From NCBI GenBank assembly GCA_021818585.1, contig JAKATU010000045.1, positions 1 through 50,871 of the forward strand: a stretch of 50,871 nt of DNA, given 5' to 3'. How positions within the stretch are numbered: position 1 is the stretch's first letter; each line of letters starts with the position of its first letter. This stretch comes from Acidobacteriota bacterium (GTDB lineage Bacteria > Acidobacteriota > Terriglobia > Terriglobales > Acidobacteriaceae). A program made the position numbers and the translations under genes. The notes below the pieces were generated by a model that was given only the letters and a program-made list of their open reading frames with translations, did not search any database and was not told the origin of the DNA. Below are positions 36,501-44,802 of the stretch, in pieces.

Positions 36501-37202
36501 GGCGGACTCGATCACGTCCTCGGCTCCGGCCAGAACGTAAAGATCCTCGTCCTCGATACCGAGGTCTACTCGAATACCGGCGGACAGATGTCCAAGTCCA
36601 CCCCCCGCGCCGCCGTCGCCAAGTTCGCCACCGGAGGCAAATCCACCAGCAAGAAAGATCTCGCCATGGAGACCGTCTCCTACGGCTCCGTTTACGTCGC
36701 CCGCGTCGCCATGGGCGCCAACGACACCCATACCATCAAGGCCTTTCAAGAGGCAGAAGCATGGAACGGCCCGGCCATCATCATCGCTTACAGCCACTGC
36801 ATCGCGCACGGCTATGACATGGGCGACGGCCTCCAGCATCAAAAGGCCGCCGTCGACTCCGGCTACTGGCCGCTCATGCGCTACAACCCCGCGCTCCGCG
36901 ACCAGGGCAGGAATCCCTTCCAGCTCGACTCGCGCGCGCCCTCGCTTCCGCTCAAGGACTACATTTACAACGAAGCACGCTACACCGCTCTCCTCCGCAC
37001 CCATCCCGACCTGGCGGAAGCGCTCCTCAAGCAAGCCAACGAGGATGTCGAACGCACATGGCGCGTTTACGCCGGACGAGCCGCCATGCCCGGCAATCCC
37101 GTCAGCCCATCGACAGCCGGGCAAGTCGCGCCCCCAGCCAACGGCCACGCCGCCACGCAGGAAGCCGCCCCAGTCCCCGCAGGCAAAGGCGCACCCGCAT
37201 AG
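33540..37202 (+). CDS. nifJ: pyruvate:ferredoxin (flavodoxin) oxidoreductase
   Basis: A 1220-residue single-chain enzyme oxidising pyruvate to acetyl-CoA and CO2 and passing electrons to ferredoxin or flavodoxin. The N-terminal pyruvate/thiamine domain starts NEATAAVAYRFSEVIAIYPI with TPSSNMGELADQW. A ferredoxin-like insert holds two 4Fe-4S motifs, CIQCGKCVLVCP near residue 697 and CTGCNLCVEVCP near 753. A further cysteine pair, CSGCGET, starts the thiamine-pyrophosphate domain, which has GDGWAYDIGFGGLDH near 977. Length and order match NifJ. The C-terminal 40 residues are proline/alanine-rich. The start follows GAGGA by about 5 bases. It has its own terminator. Its presence points to growth with little oxygen or anaplerotic use. 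Confidence 0.97.
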   Translation: MGTPVNPIIVDGNEATAAVAYRFSEVIAIYPITPSSNMGELADQWRDEGRRNMWGALPIIAELQSEGGAAGAMHGAIQAGALATTFTASQGLLLMIPNMYKIAGELTPSVIHVSARSVATHALSIFGDHSDVMACRATGYAMLASNSVQEAADMATVSHVATLESRIPFLHFFDGFRTSHEINKIEAIPDEVLHALVDEKAIQTLREYALSPDHPVLRGTAQNPDVFFQAREAANPFYLACPQIVQDVMDRFADATGRQYHLFDYYGAPDAERVIVLMGSAAGAAEEAIDALIASGEKVGLIKVRLYRPFHAEAFLAALPPTVHRIAVLDRTKEPGSAGEPLYQDVVTVISEAFADRTLELAGFPIVIGGRYGLSSKEFTPAMVEGIFDELDRAEPKNHFTVGIDDDVTHTSLPWYPAFNTESPTTVRALFYGLGSDGTVGANKNSIKIIGAETDNYVQGYFVYDSKKSGSLTTSHLRFGPDPIRSTYLISRANFIACHQFEFLEKINVLETADHGATFLLNSPWGPDQVWQHLPRKIQETILNKKLKFYVIDAYRVAREAGMGNRINTVMQTCFFAISGILPREQAIEQIKKAIRKTYIKRGEAVVEKNWAAVDATLEHLYEVKAPAKVTSTFDILPAIPENAPSFVRDVLGAMVGGHGDSLPVSALPPGGTFPTATAKWEKRNIAQFIPVWDEQLCIQCGKCVLVCPHAAIRAKVYDQALLSDAPATFKSVKPKWRGMDDQIYTLQVAPEDCTGCNLCVEVCPAKSKADPSHKALNMQPQQPLRVPERDNWNFFESLPAVARNRISHTQVKDIQLLEPLFEFSGACSGCGETPYIKLLTQLFGDRLMIANATGCSSIFGGNLPTTPYCQDEDGRGPAWANSLFEDNAEFGLGMRLALDQQKTYAEVLLNKLASTVGEDFAKSILEADQSAEEGIHAQRERVAELKTKLATIDSAEARHLLAVADTLVRKSVWIIGGDGWAYDIGFGGLDHVLGSGQNVKILVLDTEVYSNTGGQMSKSTPRAAVAKFATGGKSTSKKDLAMETVSYGSVYVARVAMGANDTHTIKAFQEAEAWNGPAIIIAYSHCIAHGYDMGDGLQHQKAAVDSGYWPLMRYNPALRDQGRNPFQLDSRAPSLPLKDYIYNEARYTALLRTHPDLAEALLKQANEDVERTWRVYAGRAAMPGNPVSPSTAGQVAPPANGHAATQEAAPVPAGKGAPA

Positions 37203-37246
37203 CGCAAGCAAAAGACGTTACCCCACAAAACTCGCATCAACAGATT

Positions 37247-37277
37247 CGGCCTTTCCAATCAGGAAAGGCCGCTTTTT
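37247..37277 (+). terminator. rho-independent terminator after nifJ
   Basis: CGGCCTTTCC (37247-37256) pairs with GGAAAGGCCG (37262-37271) and is followed by CTTTTT. A further perfect 8-bp hairpin ACTCAAGC/GCTTGAGT lies at 37320-37342, of unknown role. Confidence 0.88.
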
Positions 37278-37485
37278 GCCTCAGAAATCACCCTTGACTC
37301 ACGAATGCACAGGTGGCCTACTCAAGCGTCTTTTGCTTGAGTGGGGTCGTAGATGAGCCCGTACAGTCATTCAGATGAGCAGGCAGCCCGCCCACTTCCC
37401 CGGCGGCCACACCAATCAAGCGCAGGAATACTCCGCCCCAGAAAATCCCAGGCCAAAAATTCACAAATTGTAAGAGGGGAATGAC

Positions 37486-37561
37486 TGGAGCCGACGAGCG
37501 GACTTGAACCGCTGACCTGCCGATTACGAATCGGCTGCTCTACCAACTGAGCTACGTCGGC
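37486..37561 (-). tRNA. tRNA-Thr (anticodon CGT)
   Basis: A 76-base cloverleaf on the minus strand. The acceptor GCCGACG pairs with CGTCGGC, the discriminator is T and CCA is encoded. The anticodon stem GCCGA/TCGGC encloses TTCGTAA, giving CGT. D-loop AGCTCAGTTGGTAGAGC and T-arm GGTTCAAGTCC are standard. The 291 bases from here to the doxX start hold no recognised gene. Confidence 0.96.
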
Positions 37562-37852
37562 CTGTATCTTGGTTTCTTCAGATTATCAGAAACAGGAGCC
37601 TTGTTGGCTGCCTGCCTCCTACTTGCTCAGGCGCTACCTTCCCACCTCAGCACACGCCACACGGGCTTGGAATCGCGTCGCGCGCCTGCGCCGAAATCGA
37701 TAAGATGTAGCTGGATGAGCAACAGAACCCCATGGCGCCGAGCGCTCTCTGTAAGCCGGGTAACCGGGCCTCCATCAGTGTCCTGTAACCGTATTTATTT
37801 TAGCCCATCCACTCAGCATTAACGTTCCATTCTTGCTCTGGAAAATTCTGCC

Positions 37853-38332
37853 ATGCAGCCCAAATCCGATCGCAACACCACGGCTCTCATCACACTGCGC
37901 ATCATTGTGGGTACGTTCTTTCTCCTCTTCGGCCAATACAAGGTTTTTGGCACAAGCTTCATCCACGGCGGCTTCGAAACATATATCAAGGGCTTCATCG
38001 CGCAGGGCGCATTTCCATGGATGAAGCCAGTCCTGCAGCACATGATATTGCCCCACGCAACCCTCTGTGCGTACATGGCCGGATACGGCGAGCTCATGAT
38101 CGGCCTCGGCTTATTCTTCGGAGTGCTCACACGCACAGCCAGCGGCTTCGGAATCCTGCTCATGGCGCTTCTCTGGGCATCTGGCGGATATCCAGGCCCG
38201 CACGTCGCGCTCTGGCGCTACTTCGGCGCATCGCTGCAGTGGTCGGTCTTCGCCGCCTGCTTCCTCGCATTTATCATCGGCGAACCGGAAGCCGGATGGG
38301 CGCTCGGGCCACGCCTGCGAAAGCTCTTTTAA
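37853..38332 (+). CDS. DoxX-family inner-membrane protein
   Basis: A 159-residue protein with four predicted transmembrane helices. The first helix carries TLRIIVGTFFLLFGQYKVFG, typical of DoxX (L-R-x-x-x-G-x-x-F-x-x-x-G). Helix two contains ATLCAYMAGYGELMIGLGLF with the conserved glutamate in G-Y-G-E; helices three and four are FGILLMALLWA and WSVFAACFLAFIIG. DoxX-like proteins are associated with respiration or quinone and redox maintenance, but biochemical roles vary. It is convergent with fabD, 39 bp away. The ribosome-binding site is weak. Confidence 0.85.
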   Translation: MQPKSDRNTTALITLRIIVGTFFLLFGQYKVFGTSFIHGGFETYIKGFIAQGAFPWMKPVLQHMILPHATLCAYMAGYGELMIGLGLFFGVLTRTASGFGILLMALLWASGGYPGPHVALWRYFGASLQWSVFAACFLAFIIGEPEAGWALGPRLRKLF

Positions 38333-38371
38333 GCCCGGCCACACAACGTCCGCCAACCTCAGCCCTGACCC

Positions 38372-39301
38372 TTACAGCGCAACCAGCGTCTTCTCCAGGC
38401 TCGCCGCATCTTCCACATTCGCGCAGCTCTGTCCGCGATCAATCTGCCGCATCAGCCCGCTCAGCACGCGCCCCGGACCCACTTCCACAAAATGCGCCGG
38501 CTGCTTCGCAATCAACTGCTGCACCAGATCCACCCAGCGCACCGTGCCCGTCACCTGCCGGATCAGCGCATCCCGCAGCGCATTTCCATCCGTCACCGGG
38601 GCCGCATCCACGTTCACCATCACCGGCACCTTCGCGTCGCTGAAGGTCAGCGTATGCAGCAGCTCCGCCAGCCGGTCCTGCGCCGGCTGCATCAGCGCGC
38701 AATGGAACGGCGCACTCACCTGCAGCGGCACCACGCGTTTTGCACCGCGCTTCTTGCACAGCTCGCTCGCTCGCTCCACCGCCGCCGCCTCACCGGAAAT
38801 CACCGTCTGCTCCGGCGAGTTAAAATTCGCCGCCGAAACAATCCCGCCCGTCTCGCTCGCCGCAGCCGCGCAAGCCTCCGCCGCCGCAGCCGAAGGAATC
38901 CCCAGCACCGCAGCCATCGCGCCCTTGCCCGCCGGAACAGCCTCCTGCATGTAAGCTCCGCGATGCCGCACCGTCCGCACCGCGTCTGCGAACTTCAGTG
39001 ACCCAGCCGCCACATTCGCTGCATACTCCCCGAGCGAGTGCCCGGCCACAAAGTCCGCCTTCACGCCGCGTTCCTCCAGCACCCGCAGCGCCGCCACACT
39101 CACCGTGCAAATCGCCGGCTGCTGATACTCCGTCAGCTTCAACCGATCTTCCGGCCCCTCAAAGCAAAGCTTCGACACCGCAAATCCCAGCGCCTCATCC
39201 GCGTCCTCAAACGTGCGCCGAGCTATCTCAAAATTCTCGTAAAGCTCGCGCCCCATCCCCACCGACTGCGAATTCTGCCCCGGAAACAAAAAAACCAGCA
39301 T
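38372..39301 (-). CDS. fabD: malonyl-CoA:ACP transacylase
   Basis: A 309-residue cytoplasmic enzyme that loads malonyl groups onto acyl carrier protein for fatty-acid synthesis. FPGQNSQSVGMG at the N-terminus, nucleophile S89 in GHSLGEYAA and H200 in SAPFHCALM are the family's active-site landmarks. The substrate-clamping arginine is probably R114 in VRHRGAYMQ. Length matches FabD. AGGAG lies 7 bases before ATG. It follows plsX on the same strand after 126 bp; the fabH gene often found between the two is absent here. Confidence 0.96.
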   Translation of the reverse strand: MLVFLFPGQNSQSVGMGRELYENFEIARRTFEDADEALGFAVSKLCFEGPEDRLKLTEYQQPAICTVSVAALRVLEERGVKADFVAGHSLGEYAANVAAGSLKFADAVRTVRHRGAYMQEAVPAGKGAMAAVLGIPSAAAAEACAAAASETGGIVSAANFNSPEQTVISGEAAAVERASELCKKRGAKRVVPLQVSAPFHCALMQPAQDRLAELLHTLTFSDAKVPVMVNVDAAPVTDGNALRDALIRQVTGTVRWVDLVQQLIAKQPAHFVEVGPGRVLSGLMRQIDRGQSCANVEDAASLEKTLVAL

Positions 39302-39427
39302 CGTCGTGCTCCTCGTGTCTGTCTGACTGCGTTATTTCAAATGATTCATGCCGCGATGAGCAAGCGCGCATCTTCCCGCAGGCGCAAAGCCCGTCGCAAA
39401 CTACCGCTTCAACTTAAAAGTAGGAAA

Positions 39428-40465
39428 TCAGGCTTCCGGCTCAGCGGAACTCGCGCCAGCATCGCCCGGATGACGCGCCAGCTCCGCCTCAACCTGCTCA
39501 TTCACGCCGGCCTTCGCAAACTCGGCCGCCACGCGAATCCCGTTCATGATCGCCCGCTCGTCCGAAGACCCATGCCCGATAATGCACCCGCCGCGCACGC
39601 CGAGCAGCGGAGCGCCGCCATACTCTGACGGATCAAGCCTGCGTTTGAATGCGTCAAACGCCTTCCGCGAAAGCAGCGCGCCCACCTGCGCCGTCACCGT
39701 GCTCGTCAGCGAAATCTTCAGCATCTCGCGCACCAGCTTCAGCAGGCCTTCTGAGGTCTTCAGCGCAACATTCCCTACAAAGCCATCGCAAACAATCACG
39801 TCGCACTGGCCGTTGTAGATGTCCCGCCCCTCAACATTGCCGATAAAGTTCACCGGCAGCGCCTTCACCAGCTCATACGCCTCGCGCGTCAGGTCGTTGC
39901 CCTTGCCTTCTTCTTCGCCCACGGACAAAACGCCCACCCTCGGCCGCGCAATCTTCAGCACGTTCCGCGAGTAGGCCTCGCCCATAATGGCAAACTGCTC
40001 CAGGTTATGCGGTTTGCAGTCGGTGTTCGCGCCCACGTCCAGCAGCAGCGTCGGCGTGGTCATCGTCGGCACCACCAGCGCCAGCGCCGGACGATCCACG
40101 CCCGGCAGCGCGCCCAGGACCATCTTCGCCGTGGCCATCGCCGCGCCCGTGTTGCCCGCCGTGAAAAAGCCGGAAACCTTCTTCTCGCGAACCAGCTTCA
40201 GGCCCACTCGCATCGAGCTGTCCTTCTTCGTCCGGACAGCCTGTGCCGCCTTCTCATGCATGCCGATGCGTTCGCTGGCATGCACAATCTCAATGGGCAG
40301 CTTCTGGCCGCGCATCGCCTGCTCCAGCGGACCGCGCAGCTCGTCCTCCGGGCCAACCAGATGCACCCGTACCGGCAACTCACGGCACGCCAGGATAGCG
40401 CCTCGGATTTCCGGCTCCGGAGCTTTGTCCGAACCCATGGTGTCGAGCGCGATATCAATCAGCAT
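39428..40465 (-). CDS. plsX: phosphate acyltransferase PlsX
   Basis: A 345-residue enzyme that converts acyl-ACP to acyl-phosphate, the first step of PlsX/PlsY phospholipid synthesis. The family start [19 protein letters not shown] is clear, with [30 protein letters not shown] and [16 protein letters not shown] further on. The length fits (about 330-350). The ATG is 9 bases after the rpmF stop, so translation is probably coupled to L32. The arrangement yceD-rpmF-plsX is widespread in bacteria. Confidence 0.97.
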   Translation of the reverse strand: MLIDIALDTMGSDKAPEPEIRGAILACRELPVRVHLVGPEDELRGPLEQAMRGQKLPIEIVHASERIGMHEKAAQAVRTKKDSSMRVGLKLVREKKVSGFFTAGNTGAAMATAKMVLGALPGVDRPALALVVPTMTTPTLLLDVGANTDCKPHNLEQFAIMGEAYSRNVLKIARPRVGVLSVGEEEGKGNDLTREAYELVKALPVNFIGNVEGRDIYNGQCDVIVCDGFVGNVALKTSEGLLKLVREMLKISLTSTVTAQVGALLSRKAFDAFKRRLDPSEYGGAPLLGVRGGCIIGHGSSDERAIMNGIRVAAEFAKAGVNEQVEAELARHPGDAGASSAEPEA

Positions 40466-40474
40466 CGGGAGATC

Positions 40475-40663
40475 TTAGTTCGCTGCTTCCTTCACTTCGA
40501 GAACATCACGGCCCTTGTAGGAACCGCACTTCCGGCACACCCGGTGGGGCAGCTTCGGCTCGTGGCAGCTCGGGCACTCGGAGAGCCCCGTGGCGGTCAG
40601 CGCATCGTGCGCGCGACGCTTGGAGGTGCGGGCCTTCGAGTGACGCCGCTTTGGATTAGGCAT
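40475..40663 (-). CDS. rpmF: 50S ribosomal protein L32
   Basis: A 62-residue protein starting MPNPKRRHSKARTSKRRAHD, the standard L32 N-terminus. Zinc-binding cysteines C30, C33, C43 and C46 are all present, so this is the C+ paralogue. The frame is open upstream to 40774 but the start at 40663 fits the family exactly. It lies between yceD (68-bp gap) and plsX (9-bp gap). Confidence 0.97.
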   Translation of the reverse strand: MPNPKRRHSKARTSKRRAHDALTATGLSECPSCHEPKLPHRVCRKCGSYKGRDVLEVKEAAN

Positions 40664-40731
40664 GGCAAATTCCTTTCTCTGGCAGCGCAAAACCTGCCTT
40701 CCCGGCAGGCTGCGCGCAAAAAACAATCTCT

Positions 40732-41283
40732 TTAAGACTTCAACCGGCTGCTCAAATCCTGCAGCGCTGACCACCGCGGATCGGCCGGTGCCGTTGAGCA
40801 GGCGCAGCTTTCACTGTTCAGGTTGCGACCGCAGTGGGGGCAAAGTCCCTTACAGTCTTCCCGGCAAAGCGTCTTCGCGGGCAGGGACAAAAGCACCTGC
40901 TCCCGCAGTACATCTTCCAGTAAAAGACTGTCCTTCTGATAATAACCGATTTCCGTCTCCGCATCCGTAATCGAGTGCTCGCTTCCGCCTCCATCTACCC
41001 CCAGAGGACGGAAAATCAGGTCAAAATCGCCCTTTACCGTATGCTCCACCGGCTCCAGGCACCGCGCGCAGGGCACCGCAAAGTGCCCCTCATACTTCGC
41101 CCGCAGCCGGATGTCCGACACAATCTGCTTCGGCCCGTGGTGCTCCTCAATCAAATCCGCGCGGCCCTCGGCCGTCATCGCGCCCTTCTGCTCCACCTCG
41201 ACGCCAAAATCAATCATGCCCGGCGCAACCGACTCCTCAAAGAGCAGCGGCTCCTTCTCAAGCTGTAACAGGGTAATGAGCAT
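40732..41283 (-). CDS. yceD: YceD/DUF177 family protein
   Basis: A 183-residue protein of the DUF177 family, linked in other bacteria and plastids to 23S rRNA accumulation and always close to rpmF. The core motif CARCLEPVEHTVKGDFDLIF and the acidic segment DLIEEHHGPKQIVSDIRL are present. A C-terminal cysteine cluster (CREDCKGLCPHCGRNLNSES) is typical of this family and may bind zinc. AAGGA lies 7 bases before ATG. It is the first gene of the yceD-rpmF-plsX-fabD cluster. Confidence 0.9.
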   Translation of the reverse strand: MLITLLQLEKEPLLFEESVAPGMIDFGVEVEQKGAMTAEGRADLIEEHHGPKQIVSDIRLRAKYEGHFAVPCARCLEPVEHTVKGDFDLIFRPLGVDGGGSEHSITDAETEIGYYQKDSLLLEDVLREQVLLSLPAKTLCREDCKGLCPHCGRNLNSESCACSTAPADPRWSALQDLSSRLKS

Positions 41284-41474
41284 AGGCGGATCCTTCCAAT
41301 GAGGCTATCTTTAGCCTACGAACCCCTCCCCATCAGGTCAAATCGGAAATCGTGGGGCATTCTTCGCCGCCTCGCCGTCATTTTTCCCTCATGAGCCGGC
41401 TGCTTCCCCTACAAGAAGCTAACACCCCCGCTTACACTCGCGCCGCTACCCCTATTTCCAAAGGAGCTCACACC

Positions 41475-41731
41475 ATGGACTCATCCGTCTCCCGCTGCAG
41501 CTTCTTCCGCATGGCTACCGACGCCTCGGCTCTAGCCGCCCTGCCGCTCACCGACTCGGCGTCAAGCAACGCGAAGTACTCGTCCCGCACTTCCTGCAAG
41601 ACCTTTCCATCGCGGAAATCGCCCAAGTCGCTGCCTGCTCCGAGGGCGCCGTCAAATCCCGCCTCCACTACGCCTAACGGCAAATGAAACAGATTCTCGA
41701 AGCAGAAAAACATGGCACAACCATCCGATAA
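41475..41731 (+). pseudogene. ECF sigma factor remnant (region 4 with frameshift and stop)
   Basis: The ATG at 41475 retains a strong ribosome-binding site (AAGGAG, 8 bases upstream), but only about 20 codons of unclear content follow before the frame breaks. From 41549 another frame reads HRLGVKQREVLVPHFLQDLS, then IAEIAQVAACSEGAVKSRLH and YA, a textbook sigma region 4 helix-turn-helix, then a TAA at 41675-41677. It resumes RQMKQILEAEKHGTTIR to the natural stop at 41731. Region 2 has been deleted. The stop overlaps the downstream membrane-protein start by 20 bases, the usual sigma/partner coupling. Confidence 0.7.
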
Positions 41732-42128
41732 CCTGCGCGACCGCCTCCCTGCATCCCGACCCCAAGCCGAAAACCTAACCACCGATCGCGAAGAAGCCGC
41801 CGCCACACTCGCCAAGCATCAGCGCGCCCTCCGCTGGGACCCTATCTCGGTTCAAGTTCTACTCGTCGTCTCATTCGTCTTGTTCTATTTTTGGTCGGGC
41901 AATCGCTTCTACCTGGCGCCTCAGTCGCTTCATTGTTTCCAGTTCGCAAGCGCCGCAACGTTCGTGATCGCGTTGTCATGGGGTGTACGCTACAGGATCT
42001 ACAAAAGCGAGATCGAAACGCTCAAGGATCTCAAGCAGGACCAGCTTCAAATCCTCGAAATGCAGGCCTCACTACAAAAAGGGCGGCAATCACTACCCGA
42101 TCCTCCAGCACCTTCGCACAAAGCGTGA
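41712..42128 (+). CDS. small membrane protein, former partner of the dead ECF sigma gene
   Basis: A 138-residue protein with a polar N-terminus (about 1-48), two transmembrane helices (VQVLLVVSFVLFYFW near 50-64 and FASAATFVIALSWGV near 77-91), and a C-terminal helix rich in K, D, E and Q (YKSEIETLKDLKQDQLQILE) that could form a coiled coil. The start overlaps the sigma remnant's stop by 20 bases, an arrangement typical of ECF sigma factors and their membrane partners. I do not recognise the family. If it was an anti-sigma-like protein, it has lost its local target. Confidence 0.65.
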   Translation: MAQPSDNLRDRLPASRPQAENLTTDREEAAATLAKHQRALRWDPISVQVLLVVSFVLFYFWSGNRFYLAPQSLHCFQFASAATFVIALSWGVRYRIYKSEIETLKDLKQDQLQILEMQASLQKGRQSLPDPPAPSHKA

Positions 42129-42238
42129 GAGCTGGAAGCCCCAACTCTCGCCGCACCCTCACTTTGCGCTCTTTGCGGCCTTTGCGGTGAATCGTCTTTG
42201 GCGCGCAAAGCGCGCGTATGCCCGTGCGGCCAGCACCC

Positions 42239-44791
42239 TCAGTCATGAAATCCCGACTGATCCTTCGCCGGATAAACCACCACATAGTCAAACGGAGCAG
42301 GCTCCTTGCCCTCCGGATGCCCAATCAGCTCCAGCCGGTCCCCCGGCTGCAACTTCACATCCCGCACCAGCTTCCGAATCGAAGTATCCCCATCAATCCG
42401 GTAACCGGGTAGTTTACGGTCCGCCGTCCAGCGCGCAATCTCTTTGCCGTTCAGCAGCAGCTGGAAGCTAGCCTCACCCGTCCGCACATCAAAATACTGC
42501 ACGCCAATGTCATACACCCCTGCCATCGGGACCATCGTTCGCCCCAGCACTGTACTGGCCGTGCACTCCGCCCGCCCGAGACACACCTCCGCCTCGCCAT
42601 GCGAAGCATCCTCCCACGGAGTCACCTTCACCGGCGTATATCCATCCAGCGTCATCTCCGCGCCCGTCACGCGATCCGGATAATGCCCCACGCGACCATT
42701 CGCATCGGGAATCCCAGACATCCGGTAGAAGTACCGAGTAATCGCATCCCGCCAAACAATCGAATAAGCTGCCTGATACCGCTGAATCTTCAACACTTTT
42801 TCGTATCGTTCGGAATCAACCAGCCCCCGCAGCGTCTTCCACTCATCCACAAACTTCTGCGCCGCAATCGCACCCGCATAATGCGAGTCGTAAATGTACT
42901 GGATCACCGTCTTCCCATCATGCAGCCGGTAGGTATACGGCACATGGTGCATGAACAGCAGCAGGTTGTCCGGGCACGTCTTCAGCGACTCGAACTTCGC
43001 CGCGGCCTCCGGCGGATACTGCCCGATAAATCCCGTTCCCGTCGCCGTCGTCCTGTCCATCCCCACACCCGTGTGCGTCGCCCGGAACCACTGTCCCCAG
43101 CCGTTCCGCTCCTGCGACTGCGGGTCAGGCCCATAATGCGGCCCCGTAATATCCGTCAGCGTCTGCAAGCCCAGCGGTCCCGTATAGTCCTCATACACGT
43201 GCCACGACGGCATCAGAATCGCATCCACCGTCCGCACCACTTTTGGATTATCTCCAAACGTCAGCCGCGTCCAGTTCTCCGCAATCTCCTCCGCGCTCCG
43301 GTCCGGATTCCACGCCAGCTGCCCATACCCCCACAAATTCGCCATCGCCAACGGATTCCGCAGCCAGTTCGTATCCATCCCCACGCCGGAAACCGCCGCA
43401 AACCCGCCCAGCGGCCGATGGAACACCTTACCCGTAACAATGTCCTTCACCGGCGTGTGCCGTCCATCCACGCGCATGTCAAAATCCAGCGTCTTCTTCC
43501 ACATCGGAACCAGGTACACCGTCTGCCGCTGCTGCCCCAGGTACTCCTGCGTCACCTCCAGCTCCATCGCCTCGTTCGTGTGGCGCAGCCCCGCAAACAG
43601 CGGCGACGCAGGCTCCCTCACCTGGAAGTCAATGGGCCCGTTCTTGATCTGGATCACCACATTCTTCGCAAACTTCCCGTCCAGTGGATGAAAAATGTCA
43701 TACGCCGCCTTCGCGCGATCCGCCTTCATGTCCTTCCAGTTCAGATGATTGTTGTAGACAAACGCACGGTACATCACGATCCCGCCATGCGGAGCCAGCA
43801 GCCTCGCCAGCATGTTCGCCGCCGCTGCCGGCGTCAGCCCATACTGCGAAGGCCCCGGCTGACCCTCCGAATCCGCCTTCACCGTAAATCCCGCAAAGTC
43901 CGGAATCACCCGGTAAATCGCGTCCACCTTCGACTTCCACCAGGCAATCACCTGCGGATCCTTTGGGTCGAACGTCTTCATCCCGCCCAGCGTCTCCGGG
44001 CTGCGCAAATCCACTGAGATCGCCAACCGCACGCCCCACGGACGTAGCGCATCCGCAATCCGCCCCAGCCCAGCAATCACCTCCGGCGTCAGCATCTTCG
44101 GGCTGGCGTTCACATTGTTCACATTGCAGCCGTTAATCCCCACTGAGGCCAGCAGCCGCCCATACGCGCTCACCCGCGTCAGATCCCGGCGAACATGCCC
44201 GTCGCTGAAGAAGATCGACCGCCCCGCATACCCGCGCTCAATCGAACCATCCAGGTTGTCCCACTGGTCCACCCAGCGAATCGGCGACGAAGGCTCAGAC
44301 ACGACACGAAACTGCTTCAATTGCGGATTTTCCCCAAGCTTCTCCAACAGCGCAAACGCCCCATACAGCACGCCGCTCGGCGTCGATCCGGCCACCACCC
44401 AATCTGTATGCTTATCAGTTACAAATGTCTGGATTATGTAACCGTCACGCGCACTTTCTCCCAAAGCACTCTGTTCCGGCCCACTCCATCCCGGCAACGC
44501 CCGCTTCACTTTTGCAAACGTTCCCACCACCAGCGTCGGCGCATCGCCCAGCCGCTGCACCGGCGCAAGTCGATCCCCGGCTATCGAAAGCAGCCCACGC
44601 TGCAGCTCCGCGGCCGCGCTCTTCACCGTCACCGCATTATCCAGCACCAGCATCCGCTGCGGCGGCCTCGCCGCCAGCGTCACCGGGGCATACCGCAACC
44701 ACCCCGCCGCGCCGTTTTCCGCGTGCAGCGGCGTGCCAAAAAGCAGGGCGGCTGCGCCCGCCATCGCAACCGCCTTATGTTTTACCGTCAC
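42239..44791 (-). CDS. aguA: secreted GH67 alpha-glucuronidase
   Basis: An 850-residue enzyme removing (4-O-methyl)glucuronic acid from xylan fragments. The GTG at 44791 was chosen: AGGAG lies 8 bases upstream and a signal peptide starts there (AVAMAGAAALLFGTPLHA); the frame beyond it overlaps the GH3-like gene. GH67 landmarks are the acid glutamate in FTVKADSEGQPGPSQYG and, further on, GPIDFQVREPASPLF and LEVTQEYLGQQ. The family core is about 700 residues; the last 140 residues or so (VCLGRAECTASTVLGRTM, ASFQLLLNGKEIARW) form an added beta-sandwich, possibly carbohydrate-binding. It follows the GH3-like gene by 11 bp and is co-transcribed with it. Confidence 0.92.
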   Translation of the reverse strand: MTVKHKAVAMAGAAALLFGTPLHAENGAAGWLRYAPVTLAARPPQRMLVLDNAVTVKSAAAELQRGLLSIAGDRLAPVQRLGDAPTLVVGTFAKVKRALPGWSGPEQSALGESARDGYIIQTFVTDKHTDWVVAGSTPSGVLYGAFALLEKLGENPQLKQFRVVSEPSSPIRWVDQWDNLDGSIERGYAGRSIFFSDGHVRRDLTRVSAYGRLLASVGINGCNVNNVNASPKMLTPEVIAGLGRIADALRPWGVRLAISVDLRSPETLGGMKTFDPKDPQVIAWWKSKVDAIYRVIPDFAGFTVKADSEGQPGPSQYGLTPAAAANMLARLLAPHGGIVMYRAFVYNNHLNWKDMKADRAKAAYDIFHPLDGKFAKNVVIQIKNGPIDFQVREPASPLFAGLRHTNEAMELEVTQEYLGQQRQTVYLVPMWKKTLDFDMRVDGRHTPVKDIVTGKVFHRPLGGFAAVSGVGMDTNWLRNPLAMANLWGYGQLAWNPDRSAEEIAENWTRLTFGDNPKVVRTVDAILMPSWHVYEDYTGPLGLQTLTDITGPHYGPDPQSQERNGWGQWFRATHTGVGMDRTTATGTGFIGQYPPEAAAKFESLKTCPDNLLLFMHHVPYTYRLHDGKTVIQYIYDSHYAGAIAAQKFVDEWKTLRGLVDSERYEKVLKIQRYQAAYSIVWRDAITRYFYRMSGIPDANGRVGHYPDRVTGAEMTLDGYTPVKVTPWEDASHGEAEVCLGRAECTASTVLGRTMVPMAGVYDIGVQYFDVRTGEASFQLLLNGKEIARWTADRKLPGYRIDGDTSIRKLVRDVKLQPGDRLELIGHPEGKEPAPFDYVVVYPAKDQSGFHD

Positions 44792-44802
44792 CCTGGTAGC
44801 TC

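Noticed and set aside
35814..37211. 465-codon and 359-codon minus-strand frames opposite nifJ
   Set aside because: Glycine/valine/aspartate-rich translations are the mirror of high-GC nifJ codons; nifJ has complete cluster and cofactor motifs.
42599..44017. 472-codon plus-strand frame opposite aguA
   Set aside because: Arg/His/Pro-rich shadow of the GH67 gene.
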